Positions 26,962 through 36,230 of a DNA stretch of 46,040 nucleotides are shown in pieces. A program made the translations under genes and the position numbers. Origin of the DNA: Clostridiales bacterium. GTDB lineage: Bacteria; Bacillota; Clostridia; Christensenellales; DTU072. Under the pieces are notes generated by a model that did not search any database, was not told where the DNA came from, and was given only the letters and a program-made list of their open reading frames with translations. The stretch lies in the NCBI GenBank assembly GCA_012838805.1, contig DUON01000002.1:1-46040 (forward strand), written 5' to 3'. Position 1 is the first letter of the stretch. Each line of letters starts with the position of its first letter.

Positions 26962-28377
26962 ATGAAAAAATATATGACTAAACCAAACCAATATGTTCCC
27001 GAAAAGGAAAAAATTCAGTACGCTATTGGCGTGTTTGGACAGAATGTGACTTATGGTTTGGTATCCCAATGGATATTTTATTTTTGTACCGATGTCATAT
27101 TTATCGCTCCCTATTTGGTTGGAATAATTGTGGGTGTCTCAAGGATATGGGATGCCGTAAACGACCCCTTAATGGGTGTGGTAATAGACCGCAAAAGATT
27201 TAAAAACGGTGAAAAGCTTAGGCCATATTTGCTAAAAACCCCAATAATGATTGGGATAGTCACATTTTTGCTTTTTTATAGCCCCTTTAAGTCCCAAATA
27301 GGCAAGGTTATATACATATTCATTTTTTATATCATTTGGGATATTCTATATACCTTTCAGGATATCGCTCAATGGGGCATGACCTCTTTGATTTCGCCGA
27401 GTTCTGAAGAACGCACCAAAGTCATACAATGGGCACGCATTATGGGAACTTTGGGGAGTGCCCTTGCGGGAAGCATACCCTTGATTCTTTCATATAAGCA
27501 CTTATTGAACATATCGGAAAAGGAGCTTTTCTTGGTCTTCGGAGCTTTGTTTGGATTTGGAGGCATGTGCCTTTCCTTATTGACATATAAGGCGAAAGAG
27601 AGAATAAAAAGCCAAAAGCCCAAAGAGCCCGTCTGGAAGTCATTGGGTTTATTATTCAAAAACCGCACGGTTATTTTAATCTTGATTGCCAATATATTGT
27701 CGGCGGTGACTTTTTATGTGCCGCATATTTATTTTTTCAAATACAAGGTTTCCATGACTTTGTTCGGGTATGAACTGGACGGCTATCAGTCTATGATATT
27801 ATTTGGTATAGCAACGGGTCTGCCCGGCGTTTTATGTATGTTTGCGGCAAGGCATTTTGCCAAACTTTTCAAAGGCATGAGAAACTTGCTCATTGTGGCG
27901 GCTATTATGGATGTGGCAACAAGAGTGGCGGCTTATTTGATAGGCTATCAAGGCATCTCGTTTCTCTTTTTGGTCTTGGTGCTCGCTTTAGGCGGTATTC
28001 CCAATAATTTGAAAAGCATAGCGTCCACGGCGTTATGGTGCGACTCCCTTGATTATATTGAATTAAAAACAGGCAAAAGAGCTGAAGCAGTGACTTTCGC
28101 CGCCCAGAATTTAATCGAAAAGGCAAAAAGCGGCTTATCAATGATAATGGGCGGACTTACCCTTACCCTCATAAGGTTTGACGCCACAAAATATGAAGCA
28201 GGTCTGCCCCAATCCCCCACTTTCAACAAGTGGATATGGTTTGTTTTTATACTAGGACCCGCTGTCGGAAGCGTACTTTATCTCATACCTTTGTTATTTG
28301 TCAAATATAACGACAAAATAAAAGAGAAAGTGGAGCTTGAATTGTCAATCAAAAGACAAAACGCGGCGGAGAACTGA
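26962..28377 (+). CDS. GPH-family cation symporter
   Basis: This 471-residue, roughly 12-helix transporter has the family hallmark RIWDAVNDPLMGVVIDRKRF (about residues 59-78) followed by a basic RPYLL turn. The later LWCDSLDYIELKTGKRAE block matches the second GPH signature. It should import a sugar or glycoside with Na+ or H+. It lacks the long charged tail of the copy at 10425. No catabolic genes flank it. Start choice is uncertain: the first ATG sits almost at the predicted transcription start. Confidence 0.88.
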   Translation: MKKYMTKPNQYVPEKEKIQYAIGVFGQNVTYGLVSQWIFYFCTDVIFIAPYLVGIIVGVSRIWDAVNDPLMGVVIDRKRFKNGEKLRPYLLKTPIMIGIVTFLLFYSPFKSQIGKVIYIFIFYIIWDILYTFQDIAQWGMTSLISPSSEERTKVIQWARIMGTLGSALAGSIPLILSYKHLLNISEKELFLVFGALFGFGGMCLSLLTYKAKERIKSQKPKEPVWKSLGLLFKNRTVILILIANILSAVTFYVPHIYFFKYKVSMTLFGYELDGYQSMILFGIATGLPGVLCMFAARHFAKLFKGMRNLLIVAAIMDVATRVAAYLIGYQGISFLFLVLVLALGGIPNNLKSIASTALWCDSLDYIELKTGKRAEAVTFAAQNLIEKAKSGLSMIMGGLTLTLIRFDATKYEAGLPQSPTFNKWIWFVFILGPAVGSVLYLIPLLFVKYNDKIKEKVELELSIKRQNAAEN

Positions 28378-28509
28378 TTCTTTATTAAATTCTAAAGAAT
28401 CCTAAGCGAATGTTAGCGATTAACTCTTGGCTTTTTATCATTTTCAAAGAAGTATCTTCACGCTCATATTTATAAAAACTATACTAAGTTGCTAAAATTT
28501 AATGAAATA

Positions 28510-28538
28510 TTGACAATATATACTCAATATGATATATT
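28510..28538 (+). promoter_or_regulatory. Promoter of membrane-anchored protein gene
   Basis: TTGACA (28510-28515), a 17-base spacer and TATATT (28533-28538). This lies inside the upstream extension of the reading frame, which shows that the true start is the later ATG at 28570. Confidence 0.75.
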
Positions 28539-28569
28539 AAAATTAAATAAGATTTTTGACGGGGATATT

Positions 28570-29913
28570 ATGAAAAAGAAAACAATAATTATTATCGTTG
28601 TCGCTGTATTGGTTGTGGTTTTGGTAGGCGGAGGCGTTGTTTTTTATTTCAAGGATGTATGGTTTGGAAATTATGGCGATTCTGAATTAGGGCGTTATTA
28701 TGGGCTTTTTGGATACGCTCCTTTGACAGGGAAAGAGAGCTTGTATATTGACTATTCTGATAGAATTCAAGAATTTACGCATGAGATAGAGTTGGGCATG
28801 CAGGACGATGCCACAGACGAGCAAAAAGCGCTTGCCGCCTATATTATTTACAGAATAGGATGCCTTGCGGATGCCACCGCCTTGATGAGGGCAAAATATA
28901 CCATTGGAAGCGGTACGGCGACAGGCAATATTGAGTTCAAAAAATCTGGGCTTGATGTAAGCGGGGGTATGGATGTCACCGCTACATATTATGACTTAAA
29001 ATATCCCTTGAAGATTCCCTCTTCCGTCGATGAGATATACAAAAGTTATCAATTTTATGGCGCGTCCGAAGAGTATACCCAAGTGCCAGCCCAAGCGATA
29101 ACGGGCAGCAATGAAAGTTTGGTTACGCTTGGGGAGCCTTTATTGCGGGCTTCCTTGCCTTTTGCAAGAAGAACGATATATACGCCTGAACATATGTGCG
29201 TATGGGAAGGCGACCCCATATCTTGTGTAATTTCACCCGAAAAGGCGACAGCAGATTTTTCCATTAAGGACAAAAGCTTTAATAAGAAAACCCAGTCTCA
29301 AGTTTTGGAGAGTGAGATGGAAGCGGGTTTTAGAAGGGAATACGGTGAAGAATGGGGGGATATTTATGGGCTTACATCGCGTGATTTTTCCATACATATC
29401 ATAAATCCTGACACTATTAAAGGCGAAACGGTAGTCATAACCAAAAAAACGGGCAAAGACATAAAATACAACGATATCGATTACTATTCGGTGGAATTTG
29501 AAGTCGATACCCAAAAAAACAGAGGGACTGAACTCTCTGCCACATACTATGCGGAGAAGTTATATCAAGCTCAAGCGCCCGAGGCTTTCATATCTTTTTT
29601 GAAAGACTATAACTTGTATTATGACTATCTAAAAATAAAGATGACGGTTTTTGAGAACGGCTATTTTAGGACTTGGAGTACGGACGAGACTTGGATTATG
29701 AGTGGGAATGTAATGAATTTGGCGTTCGCGGAGCTTGTCTCCACCAATGAAAGCGAAGAGGCTTTTTGTTATGATTATAATACAATCATGCAGGGCTTTA
29801 GAAACAGGTATTATGGGGATATAAAAGAAGTCAATATGCCCATATCCAAACTTCCATTCTATAAGTCACACTTATCTGAATTTAAGCCCCAAGCATACGG
29901 CTCATATCGCTAA
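28570..29913 (+). CDS. Membrane-anchored extracellular protein of unknown function
   Basis: I do not recognise the family. The start at 28570 has GGGGA upstream and lies after the promoter. This 447-residue protein has an N-terminal helix (about residues 6-27) that should leave the rest outside. The outer part is rich in beta strands, Tyr and charged residues, with no repeats or catalytic motif visible. It contains only three cysteines, far apart. The gene stands alone between two transporter loci. Confidence 0.7.
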   Translation: MKKKTIIIIVVAVLVVVLVGGGVVFYFKDVWFGNYGDSELGRYYGLFGYAPLTGKESLYIDYSDRIQEFTHEIELGMQDDATDEQKALAAYIIYRIGCLADATALMRAKYTIGSGTATGNIEFKKSGLDVSGGMDVTATYYDLKYPLKIPSSVDEIYKSYQFYGASEEYTQVPAQAITGSNESLVTLGEPLLRASLPFARRTIYTPEHMCVWEGDPISCVISPEKATADFSIKDKSFNKKTQSQVLESEMEAGFRREYGEEWGDIYGLTSRDFSIHIINPDTIKGETVVITKKTGKDIKYNDIDYYSVEFEVDTQKNRGTELSATYYAEKLYQAQAPEAFISFLKDYNLYYDYLKIKMTVFENGYFRTWSTDETWIMSGNVMNLAFAELVSTNESEEAFCYDYNTIMQGFRNRYYGDIKEVNMPISKLPFYKSHLSEFKPQAYGSYR

Positions 29914-29948
29914 AGAAAATTTGGGGACTTATTGGGCCTGTTATGGCG

Positions 29949-30005
29949 TTGTTTTTCCTTATTTAATATGATATAATTTCATTTGTGTTATTTAATAAAT
30001 GAAAT
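29949..30005 (+). promoter_or_regulatory. Promoter and inverted repeat upstream of amino acid ABC operon
   Basis: TTGTTT (29949-29954), a 17-base spacer and TATAAT (29972-29977). A perfect 9-base inverted repeat, ATTTCATTT (29976-29984) and AAATGAAAT (29997-30005), starts at the end of the -10 and spans the start region. A second candidate promoter, TTTACT (30028-30033) with TAAAAT (30051-30056), lies closer to the gene. Confidence 0.55.
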
Positions 30006-30093
30006 ATGATTTTTCTTTAAGGTTTTGTTTACTTTAGGGAAATTATTTTGTAAAATAGAAAAATGAAAATATATTTTTTATAGGAGAAATAAA

Positions 30094-30945
30094 ATGAAGA
30101 AGATTGCAGTTGTTTTGATACTTTTGGCAGTTATATGCGTCAGCGCTTTTTCAATGGCTGCCTGTGAAAAGGAAGATACCATTATTGTGGGATACGACAA
30201 CGGCTTCCCCCCAATGGGCTTTCAAGATAAAGACGGAAAGGATGTGGGGTTCGACCTTGACCTTGCCAAAGCCGTTTTTGATGAAATGGGTAAAAAAGTT
30301 GAGTTCAGAGTAATTGACTGGAAACTCAAAGAAACCCTTTTGAATTCAAAAGAAATAGATGTCATTTGGAACGGCTACACAATCACCAATGAAAGAAAGG
30401 AACTTGTGAATTTCTCCATTCCCTATATGAAGAATTCCCAATGCGTGGTCGTAAAATCAGACGATACAGTGAACACCATTGAGGGAATAAAAGACTATGC
30501 CATAGTCGTTCAATCGGGTTCAAGCGCTATACAAGCGATGTATGAAAACGAATTCTTACAAGATTCTATAAAAAGAACCCAAACCAATGATGACAATGAA
30601 AACCCTCTCTATATCTATTGGCCAAAAAGCGACAGCAATGTATCGGGCGCCGATACCAATGTGCTTTGTCTACAGGCGGTTGAGAATGGAGAGGCTCAAG
30701 CTTCCGTTATGGACTATGTTCTTGCCAATTACTTAATAAACACATCTGAAAATAAGGGAAAATTCAGAATCATTGACGAATACCTTTGGGAAGAAGAATA
30801 CGGCGTCGGGGTTAGAAAGGAAGACACCGAGCTTTTAGATGGCATTAATAAGGCTTTAATTAAGCTTCGTGACAACGGAGAACTTAATAAAATAGCCCAA
30901 AAATGGGGTCTTGAGGACGCTTTGACAGACACCTTTAAGGAATAA
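30094..30945 (+). CDS. Polar amino acid ABC transporter substrate-binding lipoprotein
   Basis: This 283-residue lipoprotein (lipobox MAAC) belongs to the SBP_bac_3 family. After the anchor come PPMGFQDKDGKDVGFDLDLA, DWKLKETLLNSKEIDVIWNG and TNERKELVNFSIPY, the classical ligand-binding blocks. It should capture a polar amino acid or cystine outside the membrane and pass it to the permease. GGAGA precedes the ATG. It heads a three-gene operon with permease and ATPase genes; the exact amino acid cannot be told. Confidence 0.92.
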   Translation: MKKIAVVLILLAVICVSAFSMAACEKEDTIIVGYDNGFPPMGFQDKDGKDVGFDLDLAKAVFDEMGKKVEFRVIDWKLKETLLNSKEIDVIWNGYTITNERKELVNFSIPYMKNSQCVVVKSDDTVNTIEGIKDYAIVVQSGSSAIQAMYENEFLQDSIKRTQTNDDNENPLYIYWPKSDSNVSGADTNVLCLQAVENGEAQASVMDYVLANYLINTSENKGKFRIIDEYLWEEEYGVGVRKEDTELLDGINKALIKLRDNGELNKIAQKWGLEDALTDTFKE

Positions 30946-30966
30946 CATAAGGAAAAAAGAAATTAA

Positions 30967-31635
30967 ATGAACTTCGGATTGATTGTTTCAAGGCTGGGGG
31001 AAGGGTTTTTAACAACGCTGGAGATATTTTTTCTAACCTTGTTGTTTTCCCTGCCCCTTGGTCTTTTAATATCCTTTTGTTCCATGTCAAAATTCAAGCC
31101 GATATCTTGGTTGAGCAAGACTGCGGTTTGGGTGGTGAGAGGGACTCCTCTACTATTGCAGTTGATAGTTGTCTATTTCCTGCCGTGGACGCTCTTCAAG
31201 ATACCTATGCGCAATCTGAACTTCCCTTTCATGGAATGGAAAATGCTTGCCGTTATTATCGCTTTTAGCTTAAATTATGCTATTTATTTTAGCGAGATAT
31301 ACAGAAGCGGCATACAAAGTATATCAAGAGGTCAATACGAAGCGGGGGCGGTGCTGGGGCTAACAAAATCACAAACATTTAGGAAAATCGTGTTCCCTCA
31401 AGTCGTCAAAAGAATTATGCCCCCTATGAGCAATGAAATAATAACGCTGGTCAAGGATACGGCGCTGGTATCCATAATAATGGTAGTTGAGATAACAAGG
31501 GAAGCGTACAATATTGTGGCGGCATTCGGCTCAATAACGCCACTTTTTTATAGCGGGGCGTTTTACCTTATCTTCAACGGTCTGCTTACTGTTTTATTTT
31601 CGTTTATTGAAAGAAAGCTTAGTTATTATAGGTAA
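30967..31635 (+). CDS. Amino acid ABC transporter permease
   Basis: This 222-residue HisM/GlnP-type permease has about five membrane helices. The EAA loop that contacts the ATPase reads as QYEAGAVLGLTKSQTFRKIV. It forms the membrane channel for the neighbouring binding protein, most likely as a homodimer because only one permease gene is present. It starts 21 bases after the binding-protein gene. Confidence 0.92.
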   Translation: MNFGLIVSRLGEGFLTTLEIFFLTLLFSLPLGLLISFCSMSKFKPISWLSKTAVWVVRGTPLLLQLIVVYFLPWTLFKIPMRNLNFPFMEWKMLAVIIAFSLNYAIYFSEIYRSGIQSISRGQYEAGAVLGLTKSQTFRKIVFPQVVKRIMPPMSNEIITLVKDTALVSIIMVVEITREAYNIVAAFGSITPLFYSGAFYLIFNGLLTVLFSFIERKLSYYR

Positions 31636-31641
31636 AGAAAT

Positions 31642-32409
31642 ATGATATTAGAAGTCAAGAATATGCATAAATGTTTTGGAAAGGTGGAGGCGTTGAAAGG
31701 TCCTTCCTTTTCTATGAACAAAGGAGAGGTGCTGGTCATTATCGGTCCGTCGGGAAGCGGCAAAAGCACGCTTCTTCGTTGTCTTTGCTTTCTTGAAAGA
31801 ATGGAAAAGGGAAGTATAACTATCAAAGGCGACACATTTGTAAAAATGGACGAAAACGGCAATTCAATCTATCCCGACGAAAAGACCCTTCGTGAAAAGG
31901 CTTTGCATTTTGGTTTGGTTTTTCAGAATTTCAATCTTTTCCCTCACCTAAATGTGCTTGAAAACCTTACCCTTGCGCCAATTTTGGTGGACAAGTTGTC
32001 AAAAGAAGAGGCAGAAGAAAAAGCTATGAAGCTGTTGGAAAGGGTGGGGCTTATACAAAAGGCGAAGAACTATCCCTTTGAGCTTTCTGGAGGGCAGCAG
32101 CAAAGGGTAGCGATAGCACGGGCACTTTCCATGGAACCGGATATACTCTGCTTTGACGAACCTACCAGCGCGCTTGACCCCGAACTTACGGGAGAAGTCC
32201 TTAAAGTGATTAGGGAACTCAAAAGACAAATTCATTCCACAATGATAATCGTCACCCATGAAATGAATTTCGCAAAGAGCATTGCCGATAAGGTCATCTT
32301 TATGGACGAAGGGGAGATAATTGAAGAGGGCACGCCGGATAGAGTCTTCAATCTGACAGAAAATCCGAGGATAAAGGCGTTCTTATCCAAGATATTAGGT
32401 GACGAATAA
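31642..32409 (+). CDS. Amino acid ABC transporter ATP-binding protein
   Basis: This 255-residue ATPase of the GlnQ/HisP type has Walker A GPSGSGKST, a Q-loop in VFQNFNLFPH, the signature LSGGQQQRVAIARAL, Walker B ILCFDEPTSALDP and the switch histidine in IVTHEM. It drives import by the two preceding gene products and starts six bases after the permease stop. The operon ends here without an obvious terminator. Confidence 0.95.
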   Translation: MILEVKNMHKCFGKVEALKGPSFSMNKGEVLVIIGPSGSGKSTLLRCLCFLERMEKGSITIKGDTFVKMDENGNSIYPDEKTLREKALHFGLVFQNFNLFPHLNVLENLTLAPILVDKLSKEEAEEKAMKLLERVGLIQKAKNYPFELSGGQQQRVAIARALSMEPDILCFDEPTSALDPELTGEVLKVIRELKRQIHSTMIIVTHEMNFAKSIADKVIFMDEGEIIEEGTPDRVFNLTENPRIKAFLSKILGDE

Positions 32410-32419
32410 AGGTTTTATA

Positions 32420-32449
32420 TTGACAAAAACTGACCTTTGGGGATATAAT
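32420..32449 (+). promoter_or_regulatory. Promoter of third GPH symporter
   Basis: TTGACA (32420-32425), an 18-base spacer and TATAAT (32444-32449). Confidence 0.78.
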
Positions 32450-32481
32450 TAGCTATCAATACTATTCAAGGAAAAATCATT

Positions 32482-33327
32482 ATGGAAGAAATCAAAAGCC
32501 AATTGGCAAATTCCCAGCAAGTAAAATTCAAGGAAAAATTAAGCTACGCTTTGACTAACACCGGTCAGACCATGATTTATGGCTTGATTACTACCTACCT
32601 TATGCTTTACCTTACCGACTACTTGCATATAGCGGCGGGTATAGCGGGTACTATTTTGGGAGCGATGAGAATTTTCGACGCCGTCAATGACCCATTAATG
32701 GGAGCTATTTTAGACAAAACTAAGACCAGGTTTGGAAAATGCAGACCGTATATGCTCTTTACCCCCATTCCTTTGGCTGTTGTGACACTGATTATATTTG
32801 CTCCTTTCAAGATGGGCGAAGCGGGCTACATAGCTTATGTCACAATTTTTTATCTGCTATTCACTCTGATATACACCGCCAACGATATACCCTACTGGGC
32901 GATGAGTTCGGTGATAACCACAGACCCCGACGAAAGGGTAAAAATAGTGACTATGACAAGACTCATAGGTGGACTGGGTTCGGGTATAACCATAGGCGCT
33001 TTTTGGGCTATTAATAAAGTAGCGGCGGATGCCGGTTTTGATAAAAGAATGAGTTTCTTTCTCGCAGCTTTGGTCTTTGTAGTATTCGGCACGAGTTTAC
33101 TTTTGCAAGGCTTCTTTAATACTAAGGAAAGGGCAAAGAATACGGTGTCGGAGGGGGACAAGTTTTTTTCCAATCTGAAGTACATACCCAAAAGCAAATC
33201 TTTGGTGATTAATATTGTTGCTGGAATGCTTATGTCTGTTATGATGGTAGGTCTTACCGGCATGACCACATATTTTATTAATGGAACATCAAAGAAATTT
33301 TTCCCGACCTTGCCAGCAATGACTTAA
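32482..33327 (+). CDS. GPH symporter, N-terminal part (split by frameshift)
   Basis: This 281-residue product covers the first half of a GPH transporter, with the hallmark RIFDAVNDPLMGAILDKTKT (about residues 63-82). After YFINGTSKK near 33295 the frame runs into TAA at 33325. The missing continuation, FPDLASND, is encoded in the -1 frame immediately before the second half. One extra T in the T run at 33298-33302 would restore one protein of about 481 residues, the normal length. As it stands this is a broken gene, a sequencing error or a two-part protein. Confidence 0.8.
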   Translation: MEEIKSQLANSQQVKFKEKLSYALTNTGQTMIYGLITTYLMLYLTDYLHIAAGIAGTILGAMRIFDAVNDPLMGAILDKTKTRFGKCRPYMLFTPIPLAVVTLIIFAPFKMGEAGYIAYVTIFYLLFTLIYTANDIPYWAMSSVITTDPDERVKIVTMTRLIGGLGSGITIGAFWAINKVAADAGFDKRMSFFLAALVFVVFGTSLLLQGFFNTKERAKNTVSEGDKFFSNLKYIPKSKSLVINIVAGMLMSVMMVGLTGMTTYFINGTSKKFFPTLPAMT

Positions 33328-33929
33328 TGAGCATCTTCACGCCCGTCATTGGAATTTTGCCCGCAATAGCTATGGGAGCAGGTCTTTTGGGCGCTCCGCT
33401 ATTGTTAAAGAAATTCGAAAAGAGAAATGTTCTCTTAATTGGCTGTGTGTGGGGAATCGTCATCAATATTATCTTTTATTTTGTAGGATATTCAAATATC
33501 TATGTGTTTATTATCGGGCGGTTTTTGGCTTTTCTCCCCGTTGGGATATGGTCAAGCGTCACTACAATTATGTTCGGAGACAGTGTGGACGAACTGCAGT
33601 TTAAGACAGGCAAGAGGCTGGAGGGCACATGCTTTTCTCTTCTGACCTTTATAGGCAAATTCCAAAACGGCGTCAATGTCGCATTAACGGGACTAATACT
33701 TTCAGTTATAGGCTATGTCGGAACGCTGGATGCTGACTTTCAACAGCAGTCGGAATTTACCTTAAAAGGAATCTTCGCCATGGTCACCTTAGTTCCCGCT
33801 CTTGGATTTTTGCTTATGGGCATACCTTTTATCTTTTATGATTTCACTAAGAGCAAGCATCAAGCGATACTGGATGCCTTAAACGAGCGAAATCTATTGG
33901 AAGAAAACCAAAGCCCCGTAGAGCAGTAA
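33327..33929 (+). CDS. GPH symporter, C-terminal part (split by frameshift)
   Basis: This 200-residue frame encodes the last helices of the GPH transporter, including the MFGDSVDELQFKTGKRLEG block that marks the family's C-terminal half. Its ATG overlaps the previous stop by one base (TAATG), so reinitiation could make a separate half-transporter. There is no independent ribosome site. The reading continues upstream in frame as FPDLASNDL, which shows that the original gene was continuous. Confidence 0.78.
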   Translation: MSIFTPVIGILPAIAMGAGLLGAPLLLKKFEKRNVLLIGCVWGIVINIIFYFVGYSNIYVFIIGRFLAFLPVGIWSSVTTIMFGDSVDELQFKTGKRLEGTCFSLLTFIGKFQNGVNVALTGLILSVIGYVGTLDADFQQQSEFTLKGIFAMVTLVPALGFLLMGIPFIFYDFTKSKHQAILDALNERNLLEENQSPVEQ

Positions 33930-33999
33930 TTTATATTTCTAAGGTTATTGCAATTAAAAAATTTATTTCATTTTTTCATATAAAATAATATGAGTAGAA

Positions 34000-34029
34000 T
34001 TAAGCGTTGATTAAGGTGTCAACGCTTAA
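34000..34029. promoter_or_regulatory. Perfect 11-base inverted repeat upstream of PEPCK
   Basis: TTAAGCGTTGA (34000-34010) and TCAACGCTTAA (34019-34029) are exact reverse complements with an 8-base spacer. No T run follows, so it is not a typical terminator. The half-site centres are 19 bases apart, about two helical turns. It lies about 60 bases upstream of the PEPCK -35 and could bind a dimeric regulator. Confidence 0.6.
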
Positions 34030-34087
34030 ACATATGTAAAATAAAGTATATAGATAATTGTAGGATTATCCATACTGCTTAAATAAC

Positions 34088-34116
34088 TTGCTTTTATGAA
34101 TAAAATAGTGTAAAAT
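34088..34116 (+). promoter_or_regulatory. PEPCK promoter
   Basis: TTGCTT (34088-34093), a 17-base spacer and TAAAAT (34111-34116); GAGGAG lies just before the ATG at 34150. Confidence 0.65.
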
Positions 34117-34149
34117 GAAACCAAATTTTATTTTTAGTGAGGAGCATGT

Positions 34150-36051
34150 ATGATTACGAGATATGAGGAACTGTTAAAGAAAAAAATGAGCTTGGAAAGC
34201 TATGAAAAGCTTGCCTTGTTAAAAAATCCTAAAGTTATGGAGTTTGTAGGCTCTTTTGTGGAACACTGCGACCCGGAATCGGTTTTTGTTTGCAGTGACA
34301 GTGAAGAGGACATTCAATATGTGCGTGAACAGTCTTTGGCGCTTGGTGAAGAGCATACTCTTGCAAATTCCAAACAGTCCATTCATTGGGATTCCTATAA
34401 AGACCAAGCAAGGGACAAGACAAATACCCGTTTTATGGTCTATAAGGAAAATATGCATAGAATGAAAGCTCTGAATTCCATAGAGTATGGAGAGGGATAT
34501 AAAGAAATTATGGACATATCCAAGGGCATTATGAAAGGAAAGTCCGCGATTGTATTGTTTTTCTCCGAAGGACCCACCGAAAGCCCCTTTACAATCCCTT
34601 GCGTGCAGTTTACTGACAGCTGGTATGTAGCGCATTCAGAACTTATACTTTATCGTTCCGCCTATACCCATTTTCTTAAGATGAAAGAATCCGAAAAGGG
34701 AGATTTTTTCCGTTTTGTCCATTCCGCGGGACAGCTTAACGAAAGAGGAAACTCTATCAATCTTGACAAGCGCAGAATATACATGGATACCGAAAACAAT
34801 ATAGTCTATTCCATGAACAATCAATATGCCGGAAACTCCGTAGGGTTGAAAAAGCATTCCATGCGCCTTGCAATCAATAAGGCAGGAAAAGAGGGCTGGC
34901 TATGCGAACATATGTTTGTTATGGCGGCGGTTGACAGAGAGAAAAACAGAAAGACCTATTTCTGCGGCGCCTATCCCTCTGCATGCGGAAAGACCTCTAC
35001 TGCTATGATTCCCGGAGAGCTGATTGTAGGCGACGACATAGCATATTTTCGCAATATTAACGGCGAATTTAGGGCTGTCAATGTGGAATTCGGCATGTTT
35101 GGAATTATTAAGGATGTAAACGCCAAGGACGACCCCGTTATTTTTGAGAATTTGATGAAGAATCAAGAAGTTATCTTCTCAAATGTCTTGATGAGCAACG
35201 ATAAAAAACCTTATTGGCTGGGAATGGGCGTGGCAGCTCCAGACGAAGGATACAACCATTTTGGCAAATGGCATAAGGGAATAAAGGACAGCGACGGCAA
35301 AGAGGTGCCTTTGGCGCACAGCAATGCACGCTATACTATGAGACTTGACTATCTTGCTAATATCGATAAAGAAGGCTTTGAGGCAAAAGACGGTGTAAAA
35401 GTCCAAGGTATACTATACGGCGGAAGAGACAGCGACATCACTGTTCCTGTGGAAGAATCCCCCGATTGGAAGGACGGAATTCTGCTTAAGGCGGCGACCC
35501 TTGAATCAGAGACAACAAGCGCCACTTTGGGAGCAGAGGGCGTCCGCAAGCCCAGCCCCATGGCAAACCTTGACTTTGTCTCCTATCCTCTTGGCGAATA
35601 TACTATGAACAATATCAAATTTGTGGAAGGCATCAAGGAAGTTCCCAAAATATACAGCAACAACTACTTTATGAGAAGACCTGACGGCTCTTTTGTTACA
35701 AGCAAACTTGCCAAAAAAGTATGGCTGCACTGGGCAGAGGGCAGAATTCATAACGAATATGACGCTTACCAAACACCAACGGGCAAGATTCCAAAGTATG
35801 AAGACCTGAAAGCGCTTTTCAAAAAGCATCTGAACGAAGATTTCTCCAAGGAAGATTATGAATATCTGTTTACTTTCCGCTGCACAAAGTGGATAGAAAA
35901 GTTTGAGAGAACAAAGGCTTTCTATAAGAAAATGGACCCAGATACTCCCCAAGAAATCTTTGACTATTGGGATCAGGCAATAGAGAGGATAAAGAAAGCC
36001 AAAGAAAAGTACGGCGATTTGATTAAGCCGGGAGATTATAAGGGAGTTTAA
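34150..36051 (+). CDS. pckG: Phosphoenolpyruvate carboxykinase (GTP)
   Basis: This 633-residue cytoplasmic enzyme is of the GTP-type family. It interconverts PEP + CO2 + GDP and oxaloacetate + GTP. The nucleotide loop GAYPSACGKTSTAM and the metal-binding GDDIAY segment are both present, as are the PEPCK-typical MRLAINKAGKEGWLCEHMF and TLESETTSATLGAEG stretches. Length is normal for the family. It faces malic enzyme and malate dehydrogenase genes across a shared terminator; the three could run PEP to oxaloacetate to malate to pyruvate. Upstream lies a strong inverted repeat of unknown function. Confidence 0.96.
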   Translation: MITRYEELLKKKMSLESYEKLALLKNPKVMEFVGSFVEHCDPESVFVCSDSEEDIQYVREQSLALGEEHTLANSKQSIHWDSYKDQARDKTNTRFMVYKENMHRMKALNSIEYGEGYKEIMDISKGIMKGKSAIVLFFSEGPTESPFTIPCVQFTDSWYVAHSELILYRSAYTHFLKMKESEKGDFFRFVHSAGQLNERGNSINLDKRRIYMDTENNIVYSMNNQYAGNSVGLKKHSMRLAINKAGKEGWLCEHMFVMAAVDREKNRKTYFCGAYPSACGKTSTAMIPGELIVGDDIAYFRNINGEFRAVNVEFGMFGIIKDVNAKDDPVIFENLMKNQEVIFSNVLMSNDKKPYWLGMGVAAPDEGYNHFGKWHKGIKDSDGKEVPLAHSNARYTMRLDYLANIDKEGFEAKDGVKVQGILYGGRDSDITVPVEESPDWKDGILLKAATLESETTSATLGAEGVRKPSPMANLDFVSYPLGEYTMNNIKFVEGIKEVPKIYSNNYFMRRPDGSFVTSKLAKKVWLHWAEGRIHNEYDAYQTPTGKIPKYEDLKALFKKHLNEDFSKEDYEYLFTFRCTKWIEKFERTKAFYKKMDPDTPQEIFDYWDQAIERIKKAKEKYGDLIKPGDYKGV

Positions 36052-36156
36052 GACATCTTTAGCAATATACCCTTAAGGAGAAAGCATTTTTCCTTATGGG
36101 CAAGCTGATACGCTTTTAGCGGAGAAGAAGATATCGTTTTGAAAAAAACTGAATAT

Positions 36157-36195
36157 AAAGAGCCTTAATTGAAATTCAATTAAGGCTCTTTTATT
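36157..36195. terminator. Convergent intrinsic terminator
   Basis: AAAGAGCCTTAATT (36157-36170) pairs exactly with AATTAAGGCTCTTT (36178-36191), followed by T-rich sequence. It sits between pckG and the leftward malic enzyme gene; the rightward T run is the better one. Just upstream, at 36069-36098, an imperfect hairpin of CCCTTAAGGA and TCCTTATGGG has no T run. Confidence 0.88.
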
Positions 36196-36230
36196 TAATT
36201 GTTCTATGAAAAATTTATTTTGTTAGAGAA

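Noticed and set aside
33290..33303. Programmed -1 frameshift in the split GPH gene
   Set aside because: The T run is not a proper X-XXY-YYZ slippery heptamer in the reading frame, and no downstream hairpin is seen; a simple indel fits better.
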